This document shows positions 27,354 to 37,021 of a stretch of DNA of 64,000 nt, piece by piece. The position numbers were made by a program, and so were the translations under genes. This DNA is from Gemmatimonadaceae bacterium (lineage in GTDB: Bacteria; Gemmatimonadota; Gemmatimonadetes; Gemmatimonadales; Gemmatimonadaceae). The notes beneath the pieces were generated by a model, which was given only the letters and a program-made list of their open reading frames with translations, did not search any database and was not told where the DNA came from. Location of the stretch: positions 2,697,192-2,761,191 of the forward strand of contig JAHBVT010000001.1 of assembly GCA_019637355.1 (NCBI GenBank), read 5' to 3'. The stretch's first letter is position 1. Each line of letters begins with the position of its first letter.

Positions 27354-27544
27354 CTACTGCTGATTGCACGGACTGGACTTGCAGGGATCGCCACTACAGC
27401 TGTACTTGAGGTCAGTATTGAAGCAGGTGTTGTACTGCGTGTCGCAAGCCTGGCTATCGCACCCAGACGTTGCCGAGAGTGGCGGTGCGACTAAGAGAGA
27501 TGCAACAAGCCCCGCAAGCGCCGCACCAAGAAGCTATCCTGCAT
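27354..27544 (-). pseudogene. Cys-rich secreted mini-gene, apparently frameshifted
   Basis: On the minus strand, 27533-27354 is an open frame of 59 codons. It reads as a hydrophobic signal-like start (LLGAALAGLVASLLVAPPLSA) and then a small domain with six Cys (CDSQACDTQYNTC and CSGDPCKSSPC, ending NQQ). No ATG, GTG, TTG or CTG exists in this frame, and an in-frame TAG precedes it. An ATG at 27544 with GGCGGG upstream lies one base out of frame. Inserting one A in GATAGCTT (giving GATAAGCTT) would restore an intact start, MQDK then LLGAAL. It therefore looks like a single-base deletion or a sequencing error. It sits 68 bases upstream of propeller 1 on the same strand. Confidence 0.55.
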
Positions 27545-27685
27545 CCCGCCAAGTCGCTCGTGTCCTGACACCGGACATCCGCGCGTGGGCAAGGTGTTGC
27601 ACTTAGTATGTGAATGCGCGGGGCCTAACCGCTAGTTGCTGCTGACAGCGGCTGCGCCGCTGCAGCAGAACGTAGGGTTAGGCTG
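27545..27685. other. Non-coding remainder upstream of the Cys-rich mini-gene
   Basis: I find no supported gene here. The stretch is more AT-rich than the core genome and contains a small inverted pair around GCTGCGCCGCTGCAGC (27651-27666) that could form a short hairpin downstream of the unknown gene at 27686. Confidence 0.4.
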
Positions 27686-28138
27686 TCACGCGAGTGCCCG
27701 CAAGAAGTCTGCAACAGTCAGATCCAGGATACGTTCGACCCACTCGTCCTCGTTCTTCGGCGCCGGAGCGAAGAACACACTCTCGACGCGCGTCGGCTTC
27801 TCGCGGAACTTGCGTTCGACAAGATCCAGCAAGCCGAAAGCAAACGGGTCGACAACATCATCGAGACCGACCTTGGTCATGAGCTTCCCAATCTCGCTCC
27901 CTAGCTCATTCCGATGAACTCGAAGCGACTCGCGTAGAGTTTCGGTTGGGCGGAGATGCCCGACTTCAACCCCGATCACTTTTGCGAGTTCAGCGGCGAG
28001 CGAGCTGACCGCGCTCTCGTCCTCGAGTCCGGCACTGCCGACGACTGATTCCACGAGGGGAATCATCGGCCTTTGCCGTAGTCGCTCGCGCACCTGAGCT
28101 TCGGCAGCTCTCAGGAGCTTGGTGGTGGTGAATGCCAT
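27686..28138 (-). CDS. Unknown small soluble protein downstream of the RHS gene
   Basis: A 150-residue protein with no signal peptide. It is mainly helical and acidic towards the C-terminus (DDVVDPFAFGLLDLVERKF, then EDEWVERILDLTVADFL). I do not recognise a family. It begins 26 bases after the RHS stop codon on the same strand, the usual place for an immunity gene of a polymorphic toxin, but nothing in its sequence proves that. Base composition is well below the genome's GC level, and it contains CATG at 27878, a word almost absent elsewhere in the window. Both points suggest recent arrival together with the RHS tip. ATG 28138 is the first start that avoids running into the RHS gene. Confidence 0.6.
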   Translation of the reverse strand: MAFTTTKLLRAAEAQVRERLRQRPMIPLVESVVGSAGLEDESAVSSLAAELAKVIGVEVGHLRPTETLRESLRVHRNELGSEIGKLMTKVGLDDVVDPFAFGLLDLVERKFREKPTRVESVFFAPAPKNEDEWVERILDLTVADFLRALA

Positions 28139-28164
28139 CTGCGGGTTCCTCCTCGAGTTCGGCG

Positions 28165-31100
28165 TTAGGGCTCTCTGGCTTCCAAGCCACACCGCACGAG
28201 TGTGGTAACCACGTAGGTGGTCGCGAACGTCGACACAACGGCGGCACCCGTTCCGAGTGTACCGGCGGTCTTCACTGCGCCACTGCCTACCGTTCGTACT
28301 GGCATTCCACCTTGAGTGTTCGCGCCTGGCAGTCCCGGAAAGCGCCGATCGACCGACGTGAACGGTGAGGAGCCCGGCTGCCGGAAGCCTTGGCCCATCT
28401 TCATGTTCGCAAGGCCAAGAGGTGAAAGCGCCAGCATCGCGTTGAAGCCCGGCGTGTCTTGAGTGCACGTATGCATCCGCGAGAGATATGCCGTACGCTC
28501 TGCGGCCCGCTGCTCACGTTCTGCTTCCTCGGCCTTCTCGCACTCTTCTCGCTCAGCCGTTGCGAGCGAATCGGGACAGAGACCGAAGGGATCCGAAAAG
28601 TTTATGGGGTCGCCGTTCGCGTACCCGTACAAATTCAGGCCGCCGGCGAGCCCGATCGGGTCCGGCTGCGTGAACTGCCCGCTTGCCGGATTGTAGTACC
28701 GGTTCCGCATATACTGCAACCCGCTCGGGTCCGTCTTCCCGTCGAGCAGGCTGCCCTGCCACGACGTCGCCGTCGGCGGCGAGACGCGCGCATCCGGCGC
28801 GTGGTACACCCCGGCATAGCGCTGCGGCCAGTGGTAGCCCGTGACCTCGGTCCCGCTGCCGACGTACGTCCCCGTCTCGTAGGTCCCGCGCCCGCTGCGG
28901 TGCGGCACGAAGGCCGCGCTCCCGTCCTTGTGCACGAGCACGGGATCGTCGATGCCCTCCGCGTGCACGTAGCGCACCCGCCCGAAGAACGCCGCCCCGC
29001 TCGGCGCCGTGGTGCTCTCGAGCGTGGCGTCGCCGGCCCCTGCGTGCCCGGCCGAGCGCAACTCGTAGAGCAGCTCGTCGCCGTCCCAGACGAAGCGGTC
29101 CATCGTCGAGAGGCAGTTCCCGCTGAGGGCGCTCACGGAGTCGGGGCAGGTCTGCACGTCGGCGCGCGTGCGCACGAGCACCCGGCGGCCGAGCGCGTCG
29201 TAGCGGTACTCGGTCTGGAGGTGCCGCCCGGTGCTGCGGTCGAAGGAGCGCTGCGAGACACGCAGGCGCTGCAGGGCGTCGTAGGCGTAGAATGCGTACT
29301 CGCTTCCTTCGAGCGGGCTCTCGAAGACGTCCTCCCCTTGCCCGTCGAGGTGGGAGAAGCGCCGCGCCAGCTGCAGCGCGAGCACCAGGTTGCGCGCGTT
29401 GTCGAAACTGTGGGTGACGGTGTCCAGCACGGTGACGGCGGGGGCGCTGCCCGAGCGGACGGTCGAGAGCGGGTCGGGTTGCCGCGCGGTCTGCACGTCG
29501 CCGCTGTAGAGCTGGTCGCTCGCCGCACGCCCCGCGGGGGACGCGCGGTTGCTGTGCGTGCGCCAGACCCGGCCGAGCGCGTCCGCGTCGAACTCGTCGG
29601 TCAGGCGGCCGAGGGTGCCGTAGTTCACGTAACGCGTCACGGCGGAGACCGCGCCGAACCCGTCGTAGGCCACGTAGGCGGTGTCGCTGAGGGTCGCGTT
29701 CCACGCCGCGCTGTGGCGCGACACCTGCTTGTCGCGCTCGTCATAGGTGAACGCGTCGGCGAAGATGGTGTAGCCGCCGAAGCCCGTCTCGCTGCGGCTC
29801 TCCAGCCGCCCCGCCGTGTCGTAGGTGTTGGTGAGCGCGATGCCCGGCGACGCACCGACGACCTGCCGCGTGAGCAACTGGCCGATGGTGTTGTGCGTCA
29901 TCGCGAAGGTGGTCTTGCTTCCAGACCCGATGAGCGAGTCGACCAGGCCGGTCAGGAAGCCGGTCTCGGGATGGTACGTGTACTTCAAGTGCCGCCCGAA
30001 CGTGTCGGAGCGCCCCGTGCGTCGCCCGAGCAGGTCGACGAGGAACGTCAGGCCGTAGACGTGCGTGGCGTAGGGTGACGCCGCGGTATCGGCGGCGTCG
30101 TAGCGCCGCAGTCGCAGGGTGTCGGTCTTGAGGGCGCCATTGGCGTAGTACGAGCGCGCAATCCGCGCGTCCCGGTTGTCGGCCGTGAGGAGGCGTCCGC
30201 CGGCGTCGTAGGTGAACAGCTCGAGGTCGCCCGGGATGAGCAGGCTGGGCGTGGTGCCGCCACCGAGGAGCGGGCTGCCAAAGTACGGGAAGGTCACGCG
30301 CGGACCGATCCAGCCCGGGGGCTGGTTGGAACAGGCCTCGCAGACGACCTGCGCGGCGGACACCTCCGGCAGGAAACGATACAGGAGGCGACCGAGCGCG
30401 TCGTAGCCCTGCCGGACCTGGTGCCCGCGCCGCGTGATCTGAATCGTCGCATTGCCGGCGGGGTCGTATCGGAAGGAATCCGGATGCACGGCCTCGTTGT
30501 GCCGGAGGACGCGGTTGGCCGCGTCGTAGAGGTAACTGGTCTGCGCACCGGCGGTACCGGGTCCCCCGAGCGTCCACCGCCCGATGGTGAGGACGTTGCC
30601 CTCCGCATCGTAGGTGTTGTGGACGATGCGCGTGCGCTCCGGCACCAGGTCCCAGGTCGCGTCACCAAGGCTGTCGAGGCGCGTGGTCGCCAACCCCACC
30701 GTGATGACGGAGTCCACCAGACCGATCGGGTTCCGGACGATGCGCTCGGTGAACCGGCCGGCGTCATCCTCGCGCTTGATCTCGAAGCCGAACGGATCGC
30801 GCACGGACGTGATCTTCGCGGCGAACTCCCGGACGGCAGAGACGTTTCCGAGGGCGTCGCGCCAGAGGGTGGTATGCTGCCCGGGTCCGACGACGCTATC
30901 CACCAGATTGTCGTCGTCGTAGTGAAAGTTCACGCGGGAGCCGGAGTCGTTGCTCCGTTGCGTCCAGTTCCGCAGTGGCCACGTACTGTCGTAGCTGTGG
31001 ATGATCGAGTCGAGGAGCGGCTGCGCGACGGTCAGCGGCAAGTGCCACTTCGTATGCCACGCAATCGTCGTCACGGCATTGCTGTCCGTGCCGATGGGAT

Positions 31101-33780
31101 TGACGGTCGTGAGAGACGTCGGCAGCCCGCGCGCGTTGTAGGCCGCCTGCTGCGTCAGCCCGGTGGGATCTTGGACGCCCAGCACCCGGCCCGGGAAATC
31201 GGGGTCTCGGCCCAGCGCCGTGCGGCCGCCGAGCGCATCGAAGAGGGAGTCGAGCTGTCCGAAGCGGTTGAGGTGGAACGTGGTGACGTCGATGAGGCCG
31301 CCGCGCGGACCGTCCACGCGCGTGACGACGCTCGGGAGCGGCACGCCACCGACGCTGCCCTCGGACCAGGCGCAGGCCACGAGGCTGCGGGTCTCGGCCG
31401 GGCAGTAGCGCGTCGTGATCGTGGTATCGCCGGTCCGCTGCATCCCGATGCTCGTCTGACTGATGGCACCGAACGCGTCGTAGGTGAAGGCCACGGTGTC
31501 GGCGGCGATGCGGCGGCGGCGCCAGCCCACGCGGCCGTGGGCACCTGCGGTATCGAAGCGCACCACGTGCGCATTGGGGTCCGTGATGCCGTCCACGGCC
31601 CCATTCCCGGCGTGCGTCACGGCCACCGTGCGCGTACTGTCGCCCGGATTGCGTTCGGCACGCACTTGCGTGAGGAGGCCTCCGCTGTACGCGAGTTCGT
31701 AGCGCAGATACGCCGACGAGGCGGCCGGGGCCGGCAGGAGAATGCGGGTGAGACGGTCGCTGGTGTACGTGAAGACGGTCGTGTCGCCGAGCCGGCCGAC
31801 GGTTCGCGTGTGCCGCCCATTGTCGTCGAACCGGACGTACGCGCGGTCCGGCAACAGGCGCCGCCAGTCACCGGATCCCACGTGCCCGAGCGTATCCACG
31901 CGAGTCAGCGGGGCGTGCGCGTAGTAGTTGGCGGTATCGGCGCCCGCGCCGCGGATGTACAGTCGCGTGCTGCCGTCCCCGCCGATCCAGAGCTTGTGGG
32001 TGGCAGAGAGGTGAAGGACTTGCTCCAGCCCCTCAAGCCACCACCCGCGGCCGAACGGACTGGCGATACGGTTCACGACCACGAAGCTGCCGGTGTCCGT
32101 GGCGGCGTAGCTGCTGTCGCCGGGCGACTGTGCACGCAACGTGTAGTGGTACAGGCCGGTGGCGAGCGCCAGCGAATCGGCGTTCACGGGGTAGACCACG
32201 CGGCAGGCGGCGTTCCGGCAACTGGCCGGCCACGCGAACTTCCGCATCGGCAGACTCGCCCCGCCGGTGATCTCGAGCGAAATGCCCATCGTGTCCGGCG
32301 TGGCGTGGAGCGTCGTCACGTCGGCCGCGACGAGCGCGATGGGATTCGCGTGCCGGCTGAGGTAGGTCAGGGCCGGAGTCCATCGACGGCCCATCGTGTG
32401 GACTGTCGGCAGCGGGTGCGCGAGGCGAAGGTCTCCGCACTCGACGCCCGCGGCGTCGCCCGCCGCGAAGGAGACGCATTGTCCGCGCGCCAAGGTCGAG
32501 CCCGGGTTGACCGCGTGTGAGGCGACGAGGACCGACGGCGCACCGCCGCTGCCACCGTTGGGCCCGACGGTGACGGCCGTCCGGCCCGTCGCCGAGGCGC
32601 CCTCTGCACGGGCCGTGAGGTAGACGGCCCCGACCGTCGGAGTCGAGAAGGACTTTGCGACAATGGAATCGACGGTCACCATCGAGGAACTGCCGGCACC
32701 GATCGTCACGGTGGCCGGCGCCTTGCAGGGTGTGGCCTCGAGCGCGACGGTGCACGAGGCCTGCAACGTGTAGGTGGTCGCGACCGTGCCGGTGTTGCCG
32801 ACGGTGAACGAAGCGCTGAACGTAGTCCCGTTGCCCTGCTGGGTGGTATTGGCCGTCGGCGTCACGGTGACCGCGCGCGCGACGGGCGCCGACGGCGGGA
32901 CAGGGTGCGTGTTCGTGCGCTGCGAACAAACGTCCTGAGAGTCGACGTAGCGGCAGACCCGGAAGGTGACTACCCCCATCCCGACCGAGTTCCCACTCAC
33001 CAAGACCGAGACGGTCGCCGAGTTGCCACCGGCAATGGTGACGTGGGAGGAGCCGACGATGCTGCACCCGGAAGCGCTGCGCGTGCAGAGGGCCGCAAGG
33101 CTGTAGGTGCGTGCATAGCCGACGCCATTGGCGATCCGGTAACGCAGGGTCGCGTTCTGGCCGATCGCGAGCACCGTGCCTGGGTCAAGCGGGGTGAGCG
33201 TCGTCTCCGTGTCCTCAGGGTACTCGCGGTAGTACGTGAAGGTCCGCTCGTCGCAGGCGTAGGCGGGCCAGTTCGAGCAGGCGTACACGGTGAACGTGTT
33301 CGCGCCAAGCTCCATCCCGGTGTCGTAGGCCGGATTCCAGTTCACGAAGTAGGCCGTTCCTGACTCGCCCGACCCACATTGAGCGTACGCATCCGAATTG
33401 ACGCTGGCGATTGGCGCGGTCACCTCGACTTCCGTGACGCCGTACTGGTGACAGATGGAGACGATGACTTCGAGCGTCGGGCTCAGGTTGGTCCAGTGGT
33501 TCGGGACCGACACGTAGATGTTTGGAATTGCTCCGCGTGAACGCGAGAGCGAGTCGCCCACTCGCAAGGAGGGAGCAGCGACGAGGTCGTTGTCAGCGGC
33601 GGCGGTCACCGGAGCCGCACCCCTCGCCCAGTGCGCACTGATGGCAAGTAGTGCGATTCCCACGCTGACAGCGCCAAGCCGCAGTGCGAGAGTGGATGGC
33701 AGCCCTACCCTCACTACCTGCACCACCCGACGAAAAGCACTATGCAGCGCAAGAAGTCCTACACTCGTTCTCGTGAGCAT
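28165..33780 (-). CDS. RHS/YD-repeat surface protein
   Basis: A 1871-residue protein. An N-terminal hydrophobic segment (residues about 30-55) should serve as export signal or anchor. Residues about 60-430 contain Cys-containing and CARDB/Ig-like beta domains. From about 560 to 1720 there are many YD/RHS repeats forming a shell (YDALGRLLYRF, YRYDALGRRV, FVWDGDELLYEL). The core ends with the usual hyper-conserved junction (YNPASGQFTQPDPIGLAGGLNLYGYANGDP, here noted as YANGDPINFSDPFGL). The last about 105 residues form a distinct tip: a charged helix rich in Glu and Arg, then a Gly-rich hydrophobic stretch ending VTTLVRCGLEAREP. The tip has no toxin motif I recognise. It contains CATG (28402) and lower GC, unlike the repeat core. 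Confidence 0.9.
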   Translation of the reverse strand: MLTRTSVGLLALHSAFRRVVQVVRVGLPSTLALRLGAVSVGIALLAISAHWARGAAPVTAAADNDLVAAPSLRVGDSLSRSRGAIPNIYVSVPNHWTNLSPTLEVIVSICHQYGVTEVEVTAPIASVNSDAYAQCGSGESGTAYFVNWNPAYDTGMELGANTFTVYACSNWPAYACDERTFTYYREYPEDTETTLTPLDPGTVLAIGQNATLRYRIANGVGYARTYSLAALCTRSASGCSIVGSSHVTIAGGNSATVSVLVSGNSVGMGVVTFRVCRYVDSQDVCSQRTNTHPVPPSAPVARAVTVTPTANTTQQGNGTTFSASFTVGNTGTVATTYTLQASCTVALEATPCKAPATVTIGAGSSSMVTVDSIVAKSFSTPTVGAVYLTARAEGASATGRTAVTVGPNGGSGGAPSVLVASHAVNPGSTLARGQCVSFAAGDAAGVECGDLRLAHPLPTVHTMGRRWTPALTYLSRHANPIALVAADVTTLHATPDTMGISLEITGGASLPMRKFAWPASCRNAACRVVYPVNADSLALATGLYHYTLRAQSPGDSSYAATDTGSFVVVNRIASPFGRGWWLEGLEQVLHLSATHKLWIGGDGSTRLYIRGAGADTANYYAHAPLTRVDTLGHVGSGDWRRLLPDRAYVRFDDNGRHTRTVGRLGDTTVFTYTSDRLTRILLPAPAASSAYLRYELAYSGGLLTQVRAERNPGDSTRTVAVTHAGNGAVDGITDPNAHVVRFDTAGAHGRVGWRRRRIAADTVAFTYDAFGAISQTSIGMQRTGDTTITTRYCPAETRSLVACAWSEGSVGGVPLPSVVTRVDGPRGGLIDVTTFHLNRFGQLDSLFDALGGRTALGRDPDFPGRVLGVQDPTGLTQQAAYNARGLPTSLTTVNPIGTDSNAVTTIAWHTKWHLPLTVAQPLLDSIIHSYDSTWPLRNWTQRSNDSGSRVNFHYDDDNLVDSVVGPGQHTTLWRDALGNVSAVREFAAKITSVRDPFGFEIKREDDAGRFTERIVRNPIGLVDSVITVGLATTRLDSLGDATWDLVPERTRIVHNTYDAEGNVLTIGRWTLGGPGTAGAQTSYLYDAANRVLRHNEAVHPDSFRYDPAGNATIQITRRGHQVRQGYDALGRLLYRFLPEVSAAQVVCEACSNQPPGWIGPRVTFPYFGSPLLGGGTTPSLLIPGDLELFTYDAGGRLLTADNRDARIARSYYANGALKTDTLRLRRYDAADTAASPYATHVYGLTFLVDLLGRRTGRSDTFGRHLKYTYHPETGFLTGLVDSLIGSGSKTTFAMTHNTIGQLLTRQVVGASPGIALTNTYDTAGRLESRSETGFGGYTIFADAFTYDERDKQVSRHSAAWNATLSDTAYVAYDGFGAVSAVTRYVNYGTLGRLTDEFDADALGRVWRTHSNRASPAGRAASDQLYSGDVQTARQPDPLSTVRSGSAPAVTVLDTVTHSFDNARNLVLALQLARRFSHLDGQGEDVFESPLEGSEYAFYAYDALQRLRVSQRSFDRSTGRHLQTEYRYDALGRRVLVRTRADVQTCPDSVSALSGNCLSTMDRFVWDGDELLYELRSAGHAGAGDATLESTTAPSGAAFFGRVRYVHAEGIDDPVLVHKDGSAAFVPHRSGRGTYETGTYVGSGTEVTGYHWPQRYAGVYHAPDARVSPPTATSWQGSLLDGKTDPSGLQYMRNRYYNPASGQFTQPDPIGLAGGLNLYGYANGDPINFSDPFGLCPDSLATAEREECEKAEEAEREQRAAERTAYLSRMHTCTQDTPGFNAMLALSPLGLANMKMGQGFRQPGSSPFTSVDRRFPGLPGANTQGGMPVRTVGSGAVKTAGTLGTGAAVVSTFATTYVVTTLVRCGLEAREP

Positions 33781-33839
33781 TTGAGGTAGGCTAGCGTGGA
33801 CAGTGGCTCCCGCACGACTCGCCTACCATAAAGACTCAC

Positions 33840-33868
33840 ATTCTAGTGCGCCAGTACTGTTTTGTGCC
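33840..33868 (-). promoter_or_regulatory. Weak promoter candidate for the RHS gene
   Basis: The AT-richer gap upstream of the RHS start contains TAGAAT (complement of 33840-33845) as a -10 candidate. GGCACA (33863-33868) lies 17 bases upstream as a poor -35. Only the -10 resembles the consensus, so support is weak. Confidence 0.25.
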
Positions 33869-33910
33869 ACGATGCCTAGGTCACTGCCGAAACCGACGGC
33901 TGTAACGGAC

Positions 33911-36900
33911 CTATGTGGCGTCGACCACGCCCGCTCGTCGCCACCGCCAGAACGCCAAGACCCCCCAAACCCGCCACTCCCGCCAGCGCCCACGCCGCCT
34001 CGGGCCTCCCCGCGCCCCACCCCGCAACCGCGCCAACATCGCCGGCAGGATCAACATCGCCCCCAGCGTCCCGGCCAACGTCCCGCCCGCCGTCGCCAGC
34101 GCGATCGCTCCGAACAGCGTCGTCGACTTCGTCCCCACCGCCAGCGGCACCAGCGACGCCAACGTCGTGAGCGTCACCATCAGGATCATCCCCGAACGGT
34201 CCAGCGCCGCGTGATACACCTGCGACGCGCGCAGCCGCCCGCCGCTCTTGCGCCGTCGCTCGAGTGCCGCGTCCACGAGCAGGATGCTCTGGTTCACCGC
34301 CAAGCCCACGACGAGGATCACGCCCACCGCCGCCTCGCGCGTGAACGCCGCATCGGCCCACCAGAACGACGCCACCACGCCCGCCAGCGCGATCGGCAGC
34401 GAGATGAACACCATCGCCGCGCCCCACGCGGAGTCGAACACCATCGCCACCGCGAGGATCACCAACGTCACGCCGATGGCGAACACCAGCCACAGGCCCT
34501 TCTGGCTCTCGTCACCGCGGTTCTGGAACAGCTGCTGGTCCTCCACGGTGAATCCGGGCGGCACGCTGATGCTGGCCATAAAGGCCTCGTGCGTGCGCTG
34601 CGCCAGGCGATTGGGCCCGCGGAACTCATAGGCCACCACGCGCAGGTAGCGCTGGTCCTCGCGCGTCACGACGGCCAATTGCTCGCGCTCGTCCACCCGA
34701 GAGAGGTCGGCGATGCGCGCCGGCGTGCCGGTGGCGGTAGGCACGAGCGCATCACGCAGCTCGTCGAGCGAGCGCTCCCGCGACCCGACGGCCTTCACTG
34801 TCACCGGAATCTCCTCGCCGCCGATCTCCAGCCGCTGTCCGCCCACCGGGCCGCGCACCTCGCGCCCCACGGCCTGCGTGAACGCCGCCGCCGTCACGCC
34901 GTAGCGCGCCAAGGCGTCGCGGTCAGGATCCAAGGTCACCGCGAAGGCGCGGTCCCCGCCGAAGAAGCTGCCGCTGGTCACGATCGGGTTCCGCACCCGC
35001 GCGATGTTCTCGAGCCGTGCGCGAATGTCCTCAGCCAACTCGGCCACCGCCGCGTACGAGTACCCCAGCACGCGGATGCGGAAGTTGCTGCTCGAGCCCA
35101 TCCCGCCGCCGGAGCTGAACGCCGGCCCCTGTCCGCTCACGTAGATGCTCGCGCCGCCGATGTACACGGCGCGCGCCGTGAGCGCCTCCTGCACCTCCAG
35201 CGGGATCGCCGTCACCTCGGCGGCCGGGGTGAACGACACCCGCATTCCCGCGCCGGAGACGCTGTAGCTGTTGGCGATGACTTCCTCCACGCCCTCGCGA
35301 CCCACGACCACGCGTTCCATCTCGCGCATCGCCGCGTCCAGCGACGCCGGGTCGGAGCCGCGCGGGAAGCTGATGTTCACCGACACGGAGTTGCGCTGCG
35401 TGCCGAAGCCGCCGAAGGCGAAGCGCGGGATCTTCTTCACGAACACCCAGCCGAGCCCGACGATGGCGCCGGTGGTGAGCACGATGGTGACCCAGCGCCA
35501 ACGCAGCGCCTTCTTCACCGTCCAGCCATACACGCGCTGCAGCCGCGGCCAGTGGGTCTCCTTCATCCCGTGTCCCGCCGCCAGCGCGGGAATCATCACC
35601 AACGCCGAGACCACCGACCACGCGAGCCCCAGCGTGAACGCCGCCGCGAAGGGGAAGAACGCCGCGCGCGCGTTGCCCTGCAGATACAGGAAGGGAAACA
35701 GCACGACCGTCGTCGTGAGCGTCGCGCCGACGACGGCCGGCATCATTCGCTGCGCCACGTTGGCACGGCCCTCCGGCGTGTCCGGCGCCGAGCGCAGGCG
35801 CTCGACGACCACCAGCCCGTTCTGCACCAGCACACCGATGCCCATCCCGAGCCCGGCCAGCGTCAGCATATTCGCGGGAATCTCGAGCAGGAACAGCCCC
35901 AGCGCCGTGCCGGCGATGGCGATCGCCGCGGACCCCATCACCAGCGCGACGGCCCGCCAGTTGCGCAGGGCGATGATCAGCACCAGGGCCACGGCCACGA
36001 ACGCGATCGCGCCGCGGCGGATGAGGTCCTTCAGTTGCCGATCCAACTCCACCGACTCGTCGGCCGTCACGCGCCAGCGCACGCCCGGCGGCAGCTCCGG
36101 CGTCATCGTGCGCAGCGCCGCACGCACGGCACGCGCGGTCTTGATGGCATCCGAGCCCGCCTCGCGCGCCACGGTCAGCGACAGCGCGTTGTTGCCGTTC
36201 ACGCGATAGAACATCCCGCGCGAATCTTCCTCGGGGCGCACCTGGGCCAGTTCGCCGAGCCGGAAGACGCGGCCGCCGCGGCCGCGGATCGGCAGGTCCT
36301 CCAGCTCCTGCAACGCGCCGGGCTGGTCGCGCAGCACGACCTCGCGGCGGCTCGCGCCCATCCGCTCGGTGCCCAGCGCGCTCACCACCCGCGCCTCGCG
36401 CACGGCATTGGCCAGCGCCTGCGGCTCCACGCCTACCTGCCGCAGCAGCAACGGGTCGTACGACACGCTGGCGCCGAACTCGGTACCGCCGCCCACCGAC
36501 ACGCCGCTCACGCCGCTCACCGCGCTCAGCCGCGGCGTCATCACCTCGTTGGCGATGCGCTGCAGCGCCCCGGCAGTGTACGGCCCGTTCAGCAGCACGC
36601 GCAGCAGCGGCGGCTCCTGCAGCGCCTCGGGCACGAGGTTGCCGACCACCGGCTGCGTGGCGCCGAGAGGGAAGTCGCCGCGCAGCAGCTCCAGCCGCTC
36701 GAGGATGGCCAGGCGCGTGAGCTGCACGTTAGCCTTGGGGTCGAGCTCGATCGTCAGCCGCGACGAGCCGTCGCGCGATTCGCTGCTGGTGCGACGCACG
36801 CCACGCACGCCCTGCGCCGCCGCCTCCACCGGCGACGAGATGTACATCTCCACCAGCTCGGCCGACGCGCCCTGCCACGTGGCGGTGATCTGCAGCCGCG

Positions 36901-37021
36901 GGAGCTCGACGGTGGTGCGCGTGGCCAACGCCAGCCGCGTGAACGACACGCCGCCACCGAGCACGATGCCCACCGCCACGGCCCACACCACGGCCGGCCG
37001 GCTCACCGCCCAGCGAATCAC
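33911..37021 (-). CDS. RND efflux pump subunit B, lacking the helix-4 aspartate
   Basis: A 1036-residue inner-membrane RND transporter with two large periplasmic loops and about 12 helices. It begins with GTG at 37021, overlapping the stop of the first pump gene by four bases (GTGA), which is typical of coupled partners. The hydrophobic relay helix 4 reads GVLVQNGLVVVE near residue 400, where active pumps carry Asp; Gln replaces it. Helix 10 reads GLAVNQSILLVD. The protein is otherwise full length and not degraded. It probably forms a mixed complex with the partner subunit, which keeps the Asp. The C-terminal tail is unusually Arg/Trp-rich. Confidence 0.9.
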   Translation of the reverse strand: MIRWAVSRPAVVWAVAVGIVLGGGVSFTRLALATRTTVELPRLQITATWQGASAELVEMYISSPVEAAAQGVRGVRRTSSESRDGSSRLTIELDPKANVQLTRLAILERLELLRGDFPLGATQPVVGNLVPEALQEPPLLRVLLNGPYTAGALQRIANEVMTPRLSAVSGVSGVSVGGGTEFGASVSYDPLLLRQVGVEPQALANAVREARVVSALGTERMGASRREVVLRDQPGALQELEDLPIRGRGGRVFRLGELAQVRPEEDSRGMFYRVNGNNALSLTVAREAGSDAIKTARAVRAALRTMTPELPPGVRWRVTADESVELDRQLKDLIRRGAIAFVAVALVLIIALRNWRAVALVMGSAAIAIAGTALGLFLLEIPANMLTLAGLGMGIGVLVQNGLVVVERLRSAPDTPEGRANVAQRMMPAVVGATLTTTVVLFPFLYLQGNARAAFFPFAAAFTLGLAWSVVSALVMIPALAAGHGMKETHWPRLQRVYGWTVKKALRWRWVTIVLTTGAIVGLGWVFVKKIPRFAFGGFGTQRNSVSVNISFPRGSDPASLDAAMREMERVVVGREGVEEVIANSYSVSGAGMRVSFTPAAEVTAIPLEVQEALTARAVYIGGASIYVSGQGPAFSSGGGMGSSSNFRIRVLGYSYAAVAELAEDIRARLENIARVRNPIVTSGSFFGGDRAFAVTLDPDRDALARYGVTAAAFTQAVGREVRGPVGGQRLEIGGEEIPVTVKAVGSRERSLDELRDALVPTATGTPARIADLSRVDEREQLAVVTREDQRYLRVVAYEFRGPNRLAQRTHEAFMASISVPPGFTVEDQQLFQNRGDESQKGLWLVFAIGVTLVILAVAMVFDSAWGAAMVFISLPIALAGVVASFWWADAAFTREAAVGVILVVGLAVNQSILLVDAALERRRKSGGRLRASQVYHAALDRSGMILMVTLTTLASLVPLAVGTKSTTLFGAIALATAGGTLAGTLGAMLILPAMLARLRGGARGGPRRRGRWREWRVWGVLAFWRWRRAGVVDAT

